Shown here piece after piece: positions 52,886-63,884 of a stretch of 64,000 nt of DNA. The notes below the pieces were generated by a model that saw nothing but the letters and a program-made list of their open reading frames with translations, was not told where the DNA came from and searched no databases. The translations under genes and the position numbers were made by a program. Numbering within the stretch: the stretch's first letter is position 1; the number at the start of each line of letters is the position of its first letter. Source of the stretch: Flavobacterium noncentrifugens (lineage in GTDB: Bacteria; Bacteroidota; Bacteroidia; Flavobacteriales; Flavobacteriaceae); NCBI RefSeq assembly GCF_900100375.1, contig NZ_FNEZ01000002.1, forward strand, positions 434,001-498,000, in the 5' to 3' direction.

Positions 52886-55800
52886 TTAACGTTTTAAAGA
52901 AAAGTGGCCGCGGATGGTTTTTCGGTCTTCAAGATCAATCGCGTACCAATAATCGTCTGCGGGCAACGGAACCGAATTGATCGTTCCGTCCCAGCCTTCA
53001 CCCAAACCGGAAATCTGTTTGACCAATCTTCCAAAACGGTCGAAAATGCGGATGACTGCATTTTGATAATAAGTCGAAGTTGTGCCTTTAAAGTTCCAGG
53101 TGTCATTGTAACCATCGCCATTCGGGGTAAAGAATTTTGGCATGCCCAGCACCGAAACACCAATAGGCCCAACCGTGCCACAGCCATTTAAATCCTTAAC
53201 ATAAACGCTATGAACGCCAGGCTCCACATTGTAGAAAATGTTTGAAGCCTGATAGGCATTCGGATAATCGAGGCTATAAACATAATTGCCGTATCCTGTT
53301 GCGGTAATGGCAATCGTATTTTCGTCGGATAAATCATTTACCCGAATGTCTTTGATATGGGCTTTATTTGACAATACAACCGTAATTTCCTTGGTTTCTT
53401 CACACAATTGCCGGCTTGTCACTTTGACGTAAAATGTTCCGGTTTCTGAAATGGGAAGCGTTGCGTTTGTGCCAACAATGTTGCCGTTGTGTGTCCATTC
53501 AAAAGTATAATCTGAAAGTATGGCATTGGCTGGTAGGCCGGGATCGAGAGTTTCTATAATGATCGGCCCGTCTTGGCAAAGCAGCACTTCTTCAGTTTTA
53601 GTGATTGCAGGCAATGGGTCTACAATTAATTTTACATAAGGCCCGAAATGAAAACAGTTTGGATCAACATCGCTCTGGATCCGTACCCAAATGTCCTGAG
53701 AATTCAGGTAACCGATATTCCTGTAGTTTACGATATCAGTGATGGGGTTTCTTTGAACTACAGCATCTGCGCGGTTTTTATAATATTTGATCGTAAACGG
53801 TGTCGATATCGGAATTAGTGCCTGAATTCTCGCAGTCGTCGCACTAAAATCAAAAAACGAAATTCCGTCACGGTCGTTATTATTGGCATTGTTGTTTCCG
53901 TTGGCGTCTAAAAAGTCATCGCAATTCTGGTAAGTGTCTAAGAATGTTGCCGGAATCTGGGTTGCAGATATTGTAATGTTCATTTCTGTAATGTTAAAAC
54001 AGGAGTTGCTGTTTGTGACGCGCACCCAAATAATATTGTTTCCGGTATAAAAGTCATTTGGCGTTACAATCAACTCAGTTGCCGTTTGATTTTGAGCACC
54101 TGGGAATGACTTGTAGTATTCAAAGATTTCAGTAGTATGTCCGGGTAAAATAGCTGATTTCGTACTAGTAAGGTCTATTTTGGTCCGGCCGTCAATAACG
54201 GCATCTTCATCACATTCAAAGAATTTTACCGGCGTAACCACTGCCGGGAGTGGCAACACTTTAAGCAAGGCTTCAGCCGAATTCAGGGTACAGATTTTCC
54301 CAGTGATGGACATAACGACGCGGTATCTGAAATTATGCATGTTTTGCGTAACGGCCGCAATCGTCAAATTTGCAGTTGTCGCTCCTGAATATTGTGTGTT
54401 ATTCGTAATGTCTGCCCAGTTTCCGGAAGTAAAAACCTGCCATTGGTAAGCGCTTACCGGAGTTGCGTTAATCGTAAAAAAAGCCTGCTGCAACAAGCAG
54501 GTATTTAAATTTTGTGGTTGGGCAGTAATGGTAATTGGTATCAAAGTGATGTACTCATTATTTGGCAATATGGTGTAACCTCCAGCTGTTGTCACGCGTC
54601 CATTGGCGTCGGTTGTAACAGGAACACCTCCTAGAATTCCATCATTATTTGGATCTGAGAAACCAGCTTCATTCACATCGGTACAGCCATCATTGTCACT
54701 GTCTTTATCGCGATAATTGGCAATTCCGTCAAAATCCGTGTCGGCAACAGTATAGTTTAAAATACCTGATGTGGGCGTGGTTTGGATGCTGACGGATAGG
54801 CCCTGGTTTGCAAAACTGGTGGCACTTCCATCAATTCGACCGTTCAAATCAGCATCGTTTGAGCTGGTGTTTCCAGATTCTATTAGATCATAAATCCCGT
54901 CATTATCGCTATCAAGATCCAGATAATCAGGAACGCCGTCATTGTCGTTGTCAAAAGGAATAATTCCGGTTCCGTAGGCGTCGTCAATTCCGTCATGATT
55001 TGCATCTGCATTCAACCTCGGGATAAAAATATTTCGTTGCGCCTCGATAGCATCAGTAATTCCGTCATTGTCACTATCGAGATCATTGTCATCTGTAATT
55101 CCATCCCCATCGGTATCTTTTGGAATGCAGGTGGCTATAATCGAAAAAGTAGCTTTTGAGGTTGTAGTGTTGGAAAGGTTGATGTGCTCAAATTTCAATT
55201 CACGGATCAGGTTGGCATTAAAACTAAAAGTACCGCTTCCGGCTGCAAGCGGAACGTTACCATTGATCCTGAAATGGATTTCAAATGACGAATAGCTGGT
55301 GATTCCGCTCTCGAAAATTCCGTCATAATTGGTATCAATGAGCAACTGATTGTTAGGATTCAGTACCGTAATGTTTTCATTTACGCCACTGCTGATCCTG
55401 AATTCAGAATTGGAATCCAACAAATATCCGGGATCAGTAGCATCAGGATATTTAATTTTTAATGAAATTGGTTTGGAACTTGGTTGGTCAAAATTCAATT
55501 GCATGTTTAACGAATTGCCTTTACCTGCTGTTACAGATGAAAGAAAGTCATTGTTGCGGTTTACCAAAGTATTTCCCGGAAGGTTTGTCACTACCGTATT
55601 TCGATAAGAATTTGAATAATTACCTTTGGTAATCTGGCCGATATTCAGACTGTTTACTAAAGCGAGGTTGATGTTGCTGCTGCCCAGTGATTCTGTACAA
55701 TTTGAGATCCCATCGGCATCATTGTCCTGATCGATGTTGTTGACGCTTCCGTCATTATCAGAATCTGCCGGGCAATAACTTGCCGGGATTTTATTCGATA

Positions 55801-57430
55801 ACAATGGTATGCCACAACCTATAATCGAAGCTTTTACATGGTAATAACCGGGTTGCAGCGGAATGTAATAATTGCGAATGCCATCCGGTGCGGCAATTGG
55901 CGCATCATTAAAGAACCACTGAAACGCATCAAAAGGGCTTAGTGAATTTACGGTAAGCCTGGTATTTGGAAGGCAATTGGTTACAGCTGCATTTACAGCA
56001 TCAAAACTGATCTCGGGGTTGAAAGTAAAGCCCGAATAAAACCCTCCGAAAGTCGCGGCATTGTTTGTTCCATAGGAAGCCAGATACAATTCACTGTTAG
56101 AAAAAGCGGCCACATTTCCAGAGAGGCCTTTAATGTTATAGGTAACATAATCAGGATTTCCTGTGACAGTTAGAGGTCCGGTTTTGACCAATCCGGGAAT
56201 GGTAGTCAAATCATTATACGCATAAGAAATGCCATTGATCCTAAAACTCAGCACCGATCCGGTTTTGGTAATCAGCGTAATGCGCCCAGGGAAAAGCTTG
56301 GTGCCGATTTTGTCGATCTGCGGAATATTGTCAATGCTGTGCGGTGTTTGACAGCTCAATGGCGGCACAAAAAATAATTCCTGATTGGCGTAAAGGCTGG
56401 GTCCGGTATTTATTTTTCCTACGCTTTGATAGGCAAAAATATTTTCGGAAGAAGTAATGAATAAATTTCCATTGGCGTCGTAATAATTTCCGTCGAGAGA
56501 AGCATATTCCCCGGCGTTAAGCACAATGGGAGACAATACGCCATTAATGGATATTGTAGTGTTTGGATGGTGTGCCACAAGCAATACACGTTCGACGATA
56601 TCGGCTCCGTCGCCCCTGATGAAAACATAGTTTTTCCCCGTGCGCTCTGCATCCACAATCTGGTCGAAACCAAGGTCAAGGTTCTGGCTGGCATTCGTTC
56701 CCGAAAATGATCCGCAGTTCACGGCTATCGGTTTATCAGATGCAACTAATGCGCCAATAAGTGCATCCCTGTTGGGCTCTCCGTCTTCTCCTGAAACCGC
56801 CATGACAAAACTTTGTCCGCTGTTCAAGACAATAGGGGCAGGGTGGTTTCCTGCGGCGGCATTACGAAGCAATACCGCGCCCGGTTTGATATCGCTAAAT
56901 GTAATGGTTGTATTGTTTTCTGTCGCCATGACTGCTACAAAAGTGTATAATGCCGAGCCGTATGCACTGGCAGTCGTATTGGTATTCAGCATAGAGCCGA
57001 TTCTGAATTCTTTACCCAATGCAGCCAGTCCTTTTGAAACTAAGGCACCAGCCTGATTTTGCCCTCCGGCCATAACCCTGGCAGACACGTAGACCATGTC
57101 CTCGGCTTCGATAATGTAGCCCTTGTTTGAAAGTACCCGGTTTACCAAGTCTTCGCGCACGATCAGCTGGGTATTTTCACCTGTACCAATTCTCTGGATG
57201 TATGGCGCATCCCGTGAAACGGTTGCATTTATAGTATCACCTCCCAAAGCGATCACTCTAAAATTTACGGGGTTTATGCTGGGTGTTGATACATAAAGAT
57301 ATTGATCTTCAGCTATTCCTGAAGGATTATCTGTACTTGAAAGGGGCGGAATATAGTGGGTTTTGCTGAATTGCGCATGGATGAAAAAAGGGAATAAGAG
57401 TAAACACCAAAAAATCGTTTTTTTCATCAT
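52886..57430 (-). CDS. Large T9SS type B surface protein with IgGFc-binding-like and thrombospondin-type-3-like regions
   Basis: The 1514-residue protein has a signal peptide ([20 protein letters not shown]). Residues about 30-420 resemble the IgGFc-binding N-terminal domain ([59 protein letters not shown]). An Ig-like segment follows, then calcium-binding repeats rich in [12 protein letters not shown]-type motifs (about 560-960), more Ig-like domains, and the gliding-motility-associated C-terminal (type B) sorting domain: [63 protein letters not shown]. The start is ATG at 57430 (or 57427), because the frame's earlier TTG/CTG region overlaps a TAAATTTG promoter box. Likely a surface adhesin or binding protein. 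Confidence 0.9.
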   Translation of the reverse strand: MMKKTIFWCLLLFPFFIHAQFSKTHYIPPLSSTDNPSGIAEDQYLYVSTPSINPVNFRVIALGGDTINATVSRDAPYIQRIGTGENTQLIVREDLVNRVLSNKGYIIEAEDMVYVSARVMAGGQNQAGALVSKGLAALGKEFRIGSMLNTNTTASAYGSALYTFVAVMATENNTTITFSDIKPGAVLLRNAAAGNHPAPIVLNSGQSFVMAVSGEDGEPNRDALIGALVASDKPIAVNCGSFSGTNASQNLDLGFDQIVDAERTGKNYVFIRGDGADIVERVLLVAHHPNTTISINGVLSPIVLNAGEYASLDGNYYDANGNLFITSSENIFAYQSVGKINTGPSLYANQELFFVPPLSCQTPHSIDNIPQIDKIGTKLFPGRITLITKTGSVLSFRINGISYAYNDLTTIPGLVKTGPLTVTGNPDYVTYNIKGLSGNVAAFSNSELYLASYGTNNAATFGGFYSGFTFNPEISFDAVNAAVTNCLPNTRLTVNSLSPFDAFQWFFNDAPIAAPDGIRNYYIPLQPGYYHVKASIIGCGIPLLSNKIPASYCPADSDNDGSVNNIDQDNDADGISNCTESLGSSNINLALVNSLNIGQITKGNYSNSYRNTVVTNLPGNTLVNRNNDFLSSVTAGKGNSLNMQLNFDQPSSKPISLKIKYPDATDPGYLLDSNSEFRISSGVNENITVLNPNNQLLIDTNYDGIFESGITSYSSFEIHFRINGNVPLAAGSGTFSFNANLIRELKFEHINLSNTTTSKATFSIIATCIPKDTDGDGITDDNDLDSDNDGITDAIEAQRNIFIPRLNADANHDGIDDAYGTGIIPFDNDNDGVPDYLDLDSDNDGIYDLIESGNTSSNDADLNGRIDGSATSFANQGLSVSIQTTPTSGILNYTVADTDFDGIANYRDKDSDNDGCTDVNEAGFSDPNNDGILGGVPVTTDANGRVTTAGGYTILPNNEYITLIPITITAQPQNLNTCLLQQAFFTINATPVSAYQWQVFTSGNWADITNNTQYSGATTANLTIAAVTQNMHNFRYRVVMSITGKICTLNSAEALLKVLPLPAVVTPVKFFECDEDAVIDGRTKIDLTSTKSAILPGHTTEIFEYYKSFPGAQNQTATELIVTPNDFYTGNNIIWVRVTNSNSCFNITEMNITISATQIPATFLDTYQNCDDFLDANGNNNANNNDRDGISFFDFSATTARIQALIPISTPFTIKYYKNRADAVVQRNPITDIVNYRNIGYLNSQDIWVRIQSDVDPNCFHFGPYVKLIVDPLPAITKTEEVLLCQDGPIIIETLDPGLPANAILSDYTFEWTHNGNIVGTNATLPISETGTFYVKVTSRQLCEETKEITVVLSNKAHIKDIRVNDLSDENTIAITATGYGNYVYSLDYPNAYQASNIFYNVEPGVHSVYVKDLNGCGTVGPIGVSVLGMPKFFTPNGDGYNDTWNFKGTTSTYYQNAVIRIFDRFGRLVKQISGLGEGWDGTINSVPLPADDYWYAIDLEDRKTIRGHFSLKR

Positions 57431-57445
57431 ATTGTACTGTAAAAG

Positions 57446-57453
57446 CAAATTTA
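57446..57453 (-). promoter_or_regulatory. Predicted -7 promoter element of the IgGFc-like T9SS gene
   Basis: TAAATTTG on the minus strand fits TAnnTTTG. It overlaps the stop codon of the upstream gene and lies 15 bases before the ATG at 57430. Confidence 0.45.
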
Positions 57454-59781
57454 TCTTTTTAACGAAAAATGTCCTTTAACGATTCTTCCGTTTTCGAGTG
57501 TTAAAATAAACCAATAGTCGGCTGCAGGCAAATCTTTTCCGTTAAATTTCCCATCCCATCCTTTTCCGAGTGTGCTTAATTGTTTCAGCAATTTCCCGTA
57601 TTGGTCATAAATAAAAACGATAGCAGACTGATTTTCCTGTTTTAAGCTGTTGATGTTCCACAAATCGTTATAGCCATCATTGTTTGGCGTGAAAAACCTT
57701 GGATAATCAAGTACAAAAATGTCCCTGTGGTCTTCATCACACCTGCTTCTGACAATTGCAGTATAGCTTCCTGCAGGTACATTTGTGAAATTAGGCGAGT
57801 CCTGGAAAATCTTACCGTCAAGCGAAAATTCATAAATCGCATTTCCGGTGTAATGAATCAAGACGCTATTTTCAGAACCTGATAAATCGGTAATGTCGAT
57901 GCTTGTAATTACCGGAACTTCAGGAACGACTACTGAAAATTTCTTCGTTTTGCTGCATTTCTTTTCAAAAGCGGTGACCAAATAATCCTGAGCGGCTGCA
58001 ACCTGTGCTAAATGGGTGTTGTTTGTTGCATCATGCGACCAGGAATAATTATCAAAACCAGATTGGACATCGAGTGTGATGGTTTCTCCTAAGCAAATGT
58101 ATCTGGTCTCCTCTTCGAAATTTGGTGGATTGAACGTGTCAACGATTAATGTCACTTTTGCGATTCCGAAACAATCGGAACCATTGGTCACTTTTGCGAA
58201 AACAACCTGTGAAAAAGGAATTTCGTTTCGATAGGCAGCAGTGTCTGACAGCGCATTTTCGGGATGCAGCAAAGCATCACTGTCTGATTTGAAATATTGG
58301 ATATTGAGCCCTGACGGAAGTCCGCTTAAGATAGCAGCATCGGCATTGTGCAGTAAAAATTCATAAATTCCGTCCTGTAGAGCTGCAGCATCATCGTCGC
58401 AAACTTCGAGGCTTGTATCAACCAGCGTATTGTTCGAAAGCGACAATTGTACCTGCGAAATTCCGGAACATCCATAACGGTTTGCTGCTGTGGCAAAAAT
58501 AATTTTAGGCACGCTGGTGTATGCCTGTGGATTTGTGATCGGATTTGTTCCTGCCTGGGCATTTGGCAAATCGACATAATAAATAACATTTGCGAGTGTA
58601 TTATCCCCATTTTTTACAATGGCGTCGGCGGTTGTCAGATTAAAAACAGCACTGCCATCATGGTCAAGATCGCATTGCACCAATGTGGCAGGAGCAAGCG
58701 CGGGAAGTGCTGCAAGTTCTATTTTGGCATCGCCGGTAGCAATGCAGCCCAAAGCGCCAATCGCTACGTCTACATGATAATCTCCGGCACCGTAATTGAA
58801 AACGTCGATTTTTGGCAAATTCCCTGCAGGTGCTGGAATTGGAAGGCTATTTAAATACCATTGGTAAGATACCGCAGCGGGTTCTGTAGCATCGAGTTCA
58901 TAATGCGATCCCTGGCACACCGGGTTTGATGAACTGATCAAACGATCTGGGCCAATATCGGTTCCAATAGTAAAACTTCCACCTTCAAGGAATATGGCCG
59001 AGTCATATTGGTAGTTTTGATCATCGGCAATTACCAATTTGATATGGTATAAAGTTCCCGGAACGACGGTCGCCTTGATTGTTAGCGGAACCGTCTGCCC
59101 ATTCATGTTTGTCGCATAATTCGACGGATTGTTCCCTGCATAATATTGTGCATTTGCCGCAGCGCAAACTTTTGTCCCGTCAGAATTGCTGTAATAGTCA
59201 TGGACATTTATCGTAGAAACCACATCGGTAGTATTCGGGACAAAGGCGAGGTTTTGATAGGAATCGGTGGTGTTTGCTTTCTTTAGCAGGAAGGCGAATG
59301 CATCGGAATAACGGCATGGCGCATCTTCATGATACTCTTCAGAAGCAAAAATATAGGTAAAGCTCATTTGGGTTGTAAACGGAAGAAAATCAAATTCCAA
59401 TACCGTTGCATTGATTGGAGAAACCCCCGGAAGTGCCGCTGCAAGATCGGAATCGCCTCCCCAATTGTCCAAGCCATTGCTGACAACAGAAGTATTTGGG
59501 CCTTCCACCAATCGTGCCGTTGAAGTAGCCAGCACCACTCCATTCGCAAAGGGAAAAATACTGCCGTTCGAATCAAATTTTCCAAAACTTTGCTTTCCAG
59601 GCGTATAATCATCGCCGCTCACGCTAAAATTCGAAACGGTCGCACACGGACTGTTGATCAAAACATTCCTGACAAGTTGTTCGGCCGTAAAAGTATCATC
59701 TATAGCAATATATTGTGCCTTCGAAAGTATCGGAAACAAACAGAATAACAGGCAAAAAATGAAATATCTGGAGAGAGTCAT
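57451..59781 (-). CDS. T9SS type B surface protein with choice-of-anchor L domain
   Basis: The 776-residue protein has a signal peptide ([22 protein letters not shown]) and a choice-of-anchor L domain at about residues 25-275: [27 protein letters not shown]-like [47 protein letters not shown]. Three or four Ig-like domains follow, with repeated VSYQWYLN- and [20 protein letters not shown]-type segments. The type B sorting domain closes it: [51 protein letters not shown]. It shares this ending with the next gene. A TATCTTTG box lies 8 bases before its ATG. Confidence 0.93.
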   Translation of the reverse strand: MTLSRYFIFCLLFCLFPILSKAQYIAIDDTFTAEQLVRNVLINSPCATVSNFSVSGDDYTPGKQSFGKFDSNGSIFPFANGVVLATSTARLVEGPNTSVVSNGLDNWGGDSDLAAALPGVSPINATVLEFDFLPFTTQMSFTYIFASEEYHEDAPCRYSDAFAFLLKKANTTDSYQNLAFVPNTTDVVSTINVHDYYSNSDGTKVCAAANAQYYAGNNPSNYATNMNGQTVPLTIKATVVPGTLYHIKLVIADDQNYQYDSAIFLEGGSFTIGTDIGPDRLISSSNPVCQGSHYELDATEPAAVSYQWYLNSLPIPAPAGNLPKIDVFNYGAGDYHVDVAIGALGCIATGDAKIELAALPALAPATLVQCDLDHDGSAVFNLTTADAIVKNGDNTLANVIYYVDLPNAQAGTNPITNPQAYTSVPKIIFATAANRYGCSGISQVQLSLSNNTLVDTSLEVCDDDAAALQDGIYEFLLHNADAAILSGLPSGLNIQYFKSDSDALLHPENALSDTAAYRNEIPFSQVVFAKVTNGSDCFGIAKVTLIVDTFNPPNFEEETRYICLGETITLDVQSGFDNYSWSHDATNNTHLAQVAAAQDYLVTAFEKKCSKTKKFSVVVPEVPVITSIDITDLSGSENSVLIHYTGNAIYEFSLDGKIFQDSPNFTNVPAGSYTAIVRSRCDEDHRDIFVLDYPRFFTPNNDGYNDLWNINSLKQENQSAIVFIYDQYGKLLKQLSTLGKGWDGKFNGKDLPAADYWFILTLENGRIVKGHFSLKR

Positions 59782-59789
59782 AACTTCGC

Positions 59790-59797
59790 CAAAGATA
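59790..59797 (-). promoter_or_regulatory. Predicted -7 promoter element of the choice-of-anchor L gene
   Basis: TATCTTTG on the minus strand fits TAnnTTTG and sits exactly in the 16-base gap after the permease gene. It would uncouple the T9SS genes from the ABC genes and give a very short leader. Confidence 0.5.
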
Positions 59798-60634
59798 CTA
59801 TAAATCCCGTTTTTTTAATAATTTATAAGACATTAACATAAATATAACCACCCATGCCAAAACGATTAAAATACCATACCAGTGCACACCATAATCTTTT
59901 GTATTCTCCATTCCGATTTGTGTCCCGATGGTTTTGATGATTGACAAACGCGTAAATGGCTCCACAATCAAATTAGACATGGCTTCCAGAGGAAAAAACT
60001 GTGTAATGTAAGATGCGGTGCTGCCGTTAGGAAAAATTTTGAAATGAAGTATGCCGCTTGCAATGCCTTCAAGAATGTTCCAGACCAAAAGAAATCCAAG
60101 TGCAAATGCCGAACGTTTGACCAAAATTCCAAGAAATAAACAAAAAGAGAAAAATCCGGTAAGTTTTACAAAATATGCGATCAGATATTCCATGTCTGAA
60201 AAAACGATTCCCACTTCTGTATAAGATGAAAAGCTGAAGCCTAAAATCAGCGACATCAGAAATACGAAAACGGTTGATGCCAATGCAAAAAGGACAACCG
60301 TCAGGAACTTCGATTCGATAAATTCCCGTTTGCTCATCCCGTCAATCAAATTTTGCTTCAATGTGCCATAGCTGTATTCGTTTGCCATCATCGATACAAT
60401 TACAATGGCCAGGAAAAATTTTAAAATGGAAGCAATATAAGTGTTGAAATGCCAGATGTACGGAAAATTAAAAATACCCTGTTCGGCAATGTGAAGCTGG
60501 AAATTCCCGATGTTGAATTTGATCGATGCGATCAGCGCAATAAAGGAAAGCAGGATGAAATAACTCAGCATCAGCACACGGCTTGCTTTGTTTTTCCATA
60601 TTTTTTGGAGTTCGATAGCGATTAATCGTTTCAT
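59798..60634 (-). CDS. ABC-2 type transporter permease
   Basis: The 278-residue protein has six membrane helices: residues about 19-36 (RVLMLSYFILLSFIALIASI), 65-85, 110-135, 147-170, 175-195 and 250-270 (GILIVLAWVVIFMLMSYKLL). RLIAIELQKIWKNKASR at the N-terminus and YGTLKQNLIDGMSKREFIESK after helix 2 are typical of ABC-2 family permeases of the ABC-type multidrug or peptide export class. It overlaps the ATPase gene by 4 bases, so the two form one exporter. The substrate is unknown. Confidence 0.9.
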   Translation of the reverse strand: MKRLIAIELQKIWKNKASRVLMLSYFILLSFIALIASIKFNIGNFQLHIAEQGIFNFPYIWHFNTYIASILKFFLAIVIVSMMANEYSYGTLKQNLIDGMSKREFIESKFLTVVLFALASTVFVFLMSLILGFSFSSYTEVGIVFSDMEYLIAYFVKLTGFFSFCLFLGILVKRSAFALGFLLVWNILEGIASGILHFKIFPNGSTASYITQFFPLEAMSNLIVEPFTRLSIIKTIGTQIGMENTKDYGVHWYGILIVLAWVVIFMLMSYKLLKKRDL

Positions 60635-61566
60635 TCCTTAATTATTTTTGATTGATGATTGATGATTGATGATTGGCTGTTTGTCAGTTCTAAAAACTGC
60701 TCTTCAAGGCTCACTTTTCGTTTCACCAAATGGCAAAGTGCAATATTTCGCTCGAATAAATAACGGTTCAATGTTACAGCTTCTAAAGGTTCTTTAAGAT
60801 AAACGAGTAATTTTCCGTTGTCTTCGGTAATTTTTTCTATGGCTGAATGCCGCTGAAGCGAAGCTTTTAAAGCAGTATTATCTTCGGCCTGAAGTTCAAA
60901 AAATCCCTGGTTTGCCGACACGCTGTCTACAGAACCCGAATACAATATTTCGCCCTTTCGCAAAATCAAAACATGAGAACACACTTTTTCGACTTCATCA
61001 AGCAAATGCGAAGCAAGCAAAATCGTCGTTCCCTGAGAAGCAATATGCTTGATAATATCCCGGATCTGGTGAATGCCCTGCGGATCCAATCCGTTGGTTG
61101 GTTCGTCCAGAATTAAGATTTCGGGATCGTTCAATAAAGCAGAAGCAATTGCCAACCGCTGTTTCATACCAAGAGAAAAAGTCCTGAACTTGCTGTCTTT
61201 CCTGTCGATTAGCCCAACGAGCGTGAGCTTTTCAGTCACTTTTGAATAATTGATGTTTTTGATTTTACAGACCAACTCCAGGTTTTCCTGTGCAGTCATG
61301 TAGGGATAAAAGTTTGGTCTTTCGATAATGGCACCGACTTTTTTGAGTGCGTCGTGGGTTTGCATCGTGCCGCCAAACCAACTGTATTCGCCCGAAGTTT
61401 TGTTGACGACATTTAAAACAATTCCTAAAGTGGTGGATTTTCCGGAACCGTTCGGGCCGAGTATGCCGTAAACATTGCCTTTTTGGATCTCGAGGGAAAC
61501 ATTTTTAACAGCCTGAACCAAACCGTAGTTTTTGCTCAGATTTTTTATGGAGAGTATGGTTTCCAA
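60631..61566 (-). CDS. ABC-2 transporter ATP-binding protein
   Basis: The 311-residue ATPase has Walker A LGPNGSGKSTT near residue 38, the signature FSLGMKQRLAIASALLNDP, Walker B ILILDEPTNGLDPQGIHQI and the H-loop in ILLASHLLDEVEKV. A C-terminal extension of about 90 residues is usual for the CcmA/DrrA-like group. The start codon is TTG at 61566: no ATG lies between the in-frame stop 15 bases upstream and residue 68, and ETILSIKNLSKNYG is the normal beginning of the fold. It overlaps the permease gene by 4 bases. Confidence 0.92.
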   Translation of the reverse strand: METILSIKNLSKNYGLVQAVKNVSLEIQKGNVYGILGPNGSGKSTTLGIVLNVVNKTSGEYSWFGGTMQTHDALKKVGAIIERPNFYPYMTAQENLELVCKIKNINYSKVTEKLTLVGLIDRKDSKFRTFSLGMKQRLAIASALLNDPEILILDEPTNGLDPQGIHQIRDIIKHIASQGTTILLASHLLDEVEKVCSHVLILRKGEILYSGSVDSVSANQGFFELQAEDNTALKASLQRHSAIEKITEDNGKLLVYLKEPLEAVTLNRYLFERNIALCHLVKRKVSLEEQFLELTNSQSSIINHQSKIIKE

Positions 61567-61641
61567 ATTGTTCGTTTTTTAAGTTGGCTATTGGACGAAC
61601 AAGGTAAGAATTTGTTACTGCTAAAATTAAATTAGCACAAA

Positions 61642-61881
61642 TTAAAATTGGTAGTCTTTCTTTTTATAAAGCCTGATCAAAGTGCGGTTAATTTCACGGT
61701 GTTCCTGCGTAAGCGAAACTTTCTTATCCGTAATTTCGTTCGTAACCTGAAGGTAGCAAATGCGGCATTCAAATTCTTTAAAATGATCGGTGATAAATTT
61801 TATCGTCTTGAATTTATGCCCAAAAATAGCACACAGCAATCTGCCTTTCAAGGAGTGTTTTTTGTAAGTAATCGATTTCAT
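61642..61881 (-). CDS. Small protein with a GHK-CxxC motif, unrecognised
   Basis: This 79-residue basic protein has LLCAIFGHKFKTIKF and FECRICYLQVT, so one Cys and one His precede a CxxC pair. This could bind zinc and recalls the small DUF1660-like proteins, but I am not sure of the family. The second half is helical and charged (LTQEHREINRTLIRLYKKKD). The gene is isolated, upstream of the ABC exporter genes by 75 bases. ATG and stop are clear, and the composition is protein-like, so it is probably real. Confidence 0.6.
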   Translation of the reverse strand: MKSITYKKHSLKGRLLCAIFGHKFKTIKFITDHFKEFECRICYLQVTNEITDKKVSLTQEHREINRTLIRLYKKKDYQF

Positions 61882-62030
61882 TCGCTGTAGATTTTGGAGT
61901 AATAAACTTACTAAAAAATCAGTTGTTCATGTCTAAAAATCCGATGAACTACATGTATTTATTTTATTTGAAATACAATACTTACAAATAAAACAACACT
62001 TTATCGATGAAATTTATTTTCAGGTACAAA

Positions 62031-62062
62031 AAAAACCCGGCTGCAAATAACAATCCGGTTTT
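62031..62062 (-). terminator. Terminator after the nucleoid-associated protein gene
   Basis: On the minus strand AAAACCGGA and CCGGGTTTT pair around a loop of about 14 bases and run into a T-tract, 26 bases after the stop codon. Confidence 0.75.
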
Positions 62063-62088
62063 AAGTATCTGACTATTAGAAAAGTAAA

Positions 62089-63147
62089 TTAGCTTTTCTG
62101 CTCTTTGTTAAAATAAACCAGGTAATAGTACATTTGTTTTTCTTCGTCCCAGCCTTTTTCCACATATTTTTCAGCGCTTTCGGGATTGATAAAATCCAAT
62201 TTGATTTGAATGTGCGTGTCAAGATTGATGACGTTTTTAATCGATTTCCTCGCGTCTGAAACCGCAGCATTTGCAATTGGAAACGAAGTAATATCCTCGA
62301 TGCTGTATTTTTCGCCTTTGTCTACTTTATAGTTTTTGAATTCCGGGATCAGGTCAGGATTGTCCAAAACCTCATTTAAAAAATTCGTTTCTTCAAACTG
62401 GTCGTTTTTGGCAAAATAATTCACCGACCGGTTCATGAACATTACTTCTTCTTTTTTATCTTCAGCAGGAAGCACGACATCTTTAGCAAAATTCTGACAA
62501 AATTTCAGGTATTTTTTGGTGATGAAATTTTCATCTTCAAAAGCATCCACAGAAAGGAAATGCTCAAGCCAGTAACGCGCGTCATAACGGTTGCTGTCTA
62601 CAGTCAGGATTTTATAGCCTTCTTCTTTTTTATAATTGAAAATGATACAGCCTTTGTCAAGTTTGTTCAGGTTGATGCCGTGTTGCAAAATCATTTCGAG
62701 CGTCGTTCCTTTTTCTTCAAACTGTAAAAAGTCGGCCTGCAACTCGCTTTTAAAAATCCCGATAGCATCCACAGGATTGTTGTCAATCGTTAAATTCGTC
62801 AGATAAGTCACATAAACTTCACCATTCTTAATGTGCGGATGATTCGATTGTTCAAATAAATGCTTCGTGATTTTCTTCGAAATGTCATGTGCATTCGATG
62901 GATTTTCAAACATTTCTGTCGCAAATTTGTACATGTCGTTGTATTCCAGATCGATCTCATGTGCAAACTGATAATAATTTTCTTCCTTGTCACGAAACGG
63001 CTTAAAGAAAAATTCCTTGATCAGCGGCGCGACTTCATCGTTCATCCCAAACGGCTGTTCAGATAAGAAAATCGCTTCGTTGCGGCTTTTGTTTCCCACA
63101 CGGTGAATCGAAAGCGTGTCAATGTTGGTGTTGTAAAGATTGATCAT
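62089..63147 (-). CDS. Nucleoid-associated protein (NdpA/YejK-like)
   Basis: The 352-residue protein matches the 37-kDa nucleoid-associated family: INLYNTNIDTLSIHRVGNKS at the start, NYYQFAHEIDLEYNDMYKFA, EVYVTYLTNLTIDNNPVDAIGIF, FLQFEEKGTTLEMILQHGIN and LDKGCIIFNYKKEEGYKIL. E. coli YejK binds DNA and is found in the nucleoid; the exact role is unclear. Related proteins are also found in anti-phage loci, but here no defence genes are adjacent. The ATG at 63147 is used; the longer frame starts with TTG at 63162. Confidence 0.88.
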   Translation of the reverse strand: MINLYNTNIDTLSIHRVGNKSRNEAIFLSEQPFGMNDEVAPLIKEFFFKPFRDKEENYYQFAHEIDLEYNDMYKFATEMFENPSNAHDISKKITKHLFEQSNHPHIKNGEVYVTYLTNLTIDNNPVDAIGIFKSELQADFLQFEEKGTTLEMILQHGINLNKLDKGCIIFNYKKEEGYKILTVDSNRYDARYWLEHFLSVDAFEDENFITKKYLKFCQNFAKDVVLPAEDKKEEVMFMNRSVNYFAKNDQFEETNFLNEVLDNPDLIPEFKNYKVDKGEKYSIEDITSFPIANAAVSDARKSIKNVINLDTHIQIKLDFINPESAEKYVEKGWDEEKQMYYYLVYFNKEQKS

Positions 63148-63259
63148 AAATTTAATGGACAATTAATAATGGATAATTGAAAATTGTCGCGATTGAAAGT
63201 GTCCTAATTAAAATCCGGTTTGGAGTTGTTAATTATTACTTGTTAATTATTAATTGAAC

Positions 63260-63802
63260 TTAATTCCAGTTTTCCTCAAACCCGAAATCCTCAAAATTCT
63301 CATTGTCATCAAACATATCCAGGTCGTCTTCGTCTAAATCGTCTTCAAATTCGCCGTAAATGTCATTGTGCATGTCATCGGCTTCGAACGATTTATCTCC
63401 GGCGTCAAGCGGCATGATTCCGTGGCTGAATAAAGTATTTGGATAAATTTCTGCTGCAGCAACATCTTCAATCGCAGCCAGTTCCACTAAAAATGTCCAC
63501 ATATTTAAGAAATCATATACATAAATAATTTTCGTATTGTTTGTATTTAATATCTCCGAAAGGGAATAATCGCTCATGATTTTCTGTTCGCCCGGAACAT
63601 CGCCGGTGTCAAAAAGCGAAATTTCATCTTCTTGGTTCCATTGGTCGTCGCAGGTATAAAACGACGCAAGTTCTGTTCCGTCAAAATCAAAAGCATTGAC
63701 GATCGCATTGTGAAAATCTTCGAGCGTGTCGTCTTCCAGTATCGCAATATCGCGGAAAATATCTTCTTCCGAGTCGAGAATTACTCTGAATTTATAAACC
63801 AT
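63260..63802 (-). CDS. Plasmid pRiA4b ORF-3-like protein with acidic tail
   Basis: The 180-residue protein starts MVYKFRVILDSEEDIFRDIA and contains LEDFHNAIVNAFDFDGTELA, FYTCDDQWNQEDEISLFD and IIYVYDFLNMWTFLVELAAI. This is the pRiA4b ORF-3 family, also labelled IS1096 passenger TnpR, whose members sit in ordinary chromosomal positions in Bacteroidota; function is unknown. The last 35 residues are almost all Asp, Glu, Phe and Asn (EDDLDEDDLDMFDDNENFED). The start is the ATG at 63802, because a TACCTTTG box lies 22 bases upstream, inside the longer frame. Confidence 0.85.
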   Translation of the reverse strand: MVYKFRVILDSEEDIFRDIAILEDDTLEDFHNAIVNAFDFDGTELASFYTCDDQWNQEDEISLFDTGDVPGEQKIMSDYSLSEILNTNNTKIIYVYDFLNMWTFLVELAAIEDVAAAEIYPNTLFSHGIMPLDAGDKSFEADDMHNDIYGEFEDDLDEDDLDMFDDNENFEDFGFEENWN

Positions 63803-63824
63803 AATTCTATTATTTTTGAAAGGG

Positions 63825-63832
63825 CAAAGGTA
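63825..63832 (-). promoter_or_regulatory. Predicted -7 promoter element of the pRiA4b ORF-3-like gene
   Basis: TACCTTTG on the minus strand fits TAnnTTTG, 22 bases upstream of the ATG at 63802. Confidence 0.55.
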
Positions 63833-63884
63833 AAATTTATATTCAGTAATCCCCGAAAAAGTAATTAACAAAATGCAGCTACAA

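Noticed and set aside
59798-61566. ABC exporter as part of one operon with the T9SS type B genes
   Set aside because: The spacing is small, but a TATCTTTG box lies exactly between the permease and the T9SS gene, so a separate promoter is at least as likely; kept apart.
62089-63147. Nucleoid-associated protein as part of an anti-phage island
   Set aside because: Neighbours are unrelated small genes and an ABC exporter. No nuclease, helicase or other defence gene is adjacent, so only the housekeeping-type annotation is supported.
63260-63802. IS1096 passenger label as a sign of an insertion sequence
   Set aside because: No transposase or terminal inverted repeats are near. The family occurs as ordinary chromosomal genes and the name is historical.
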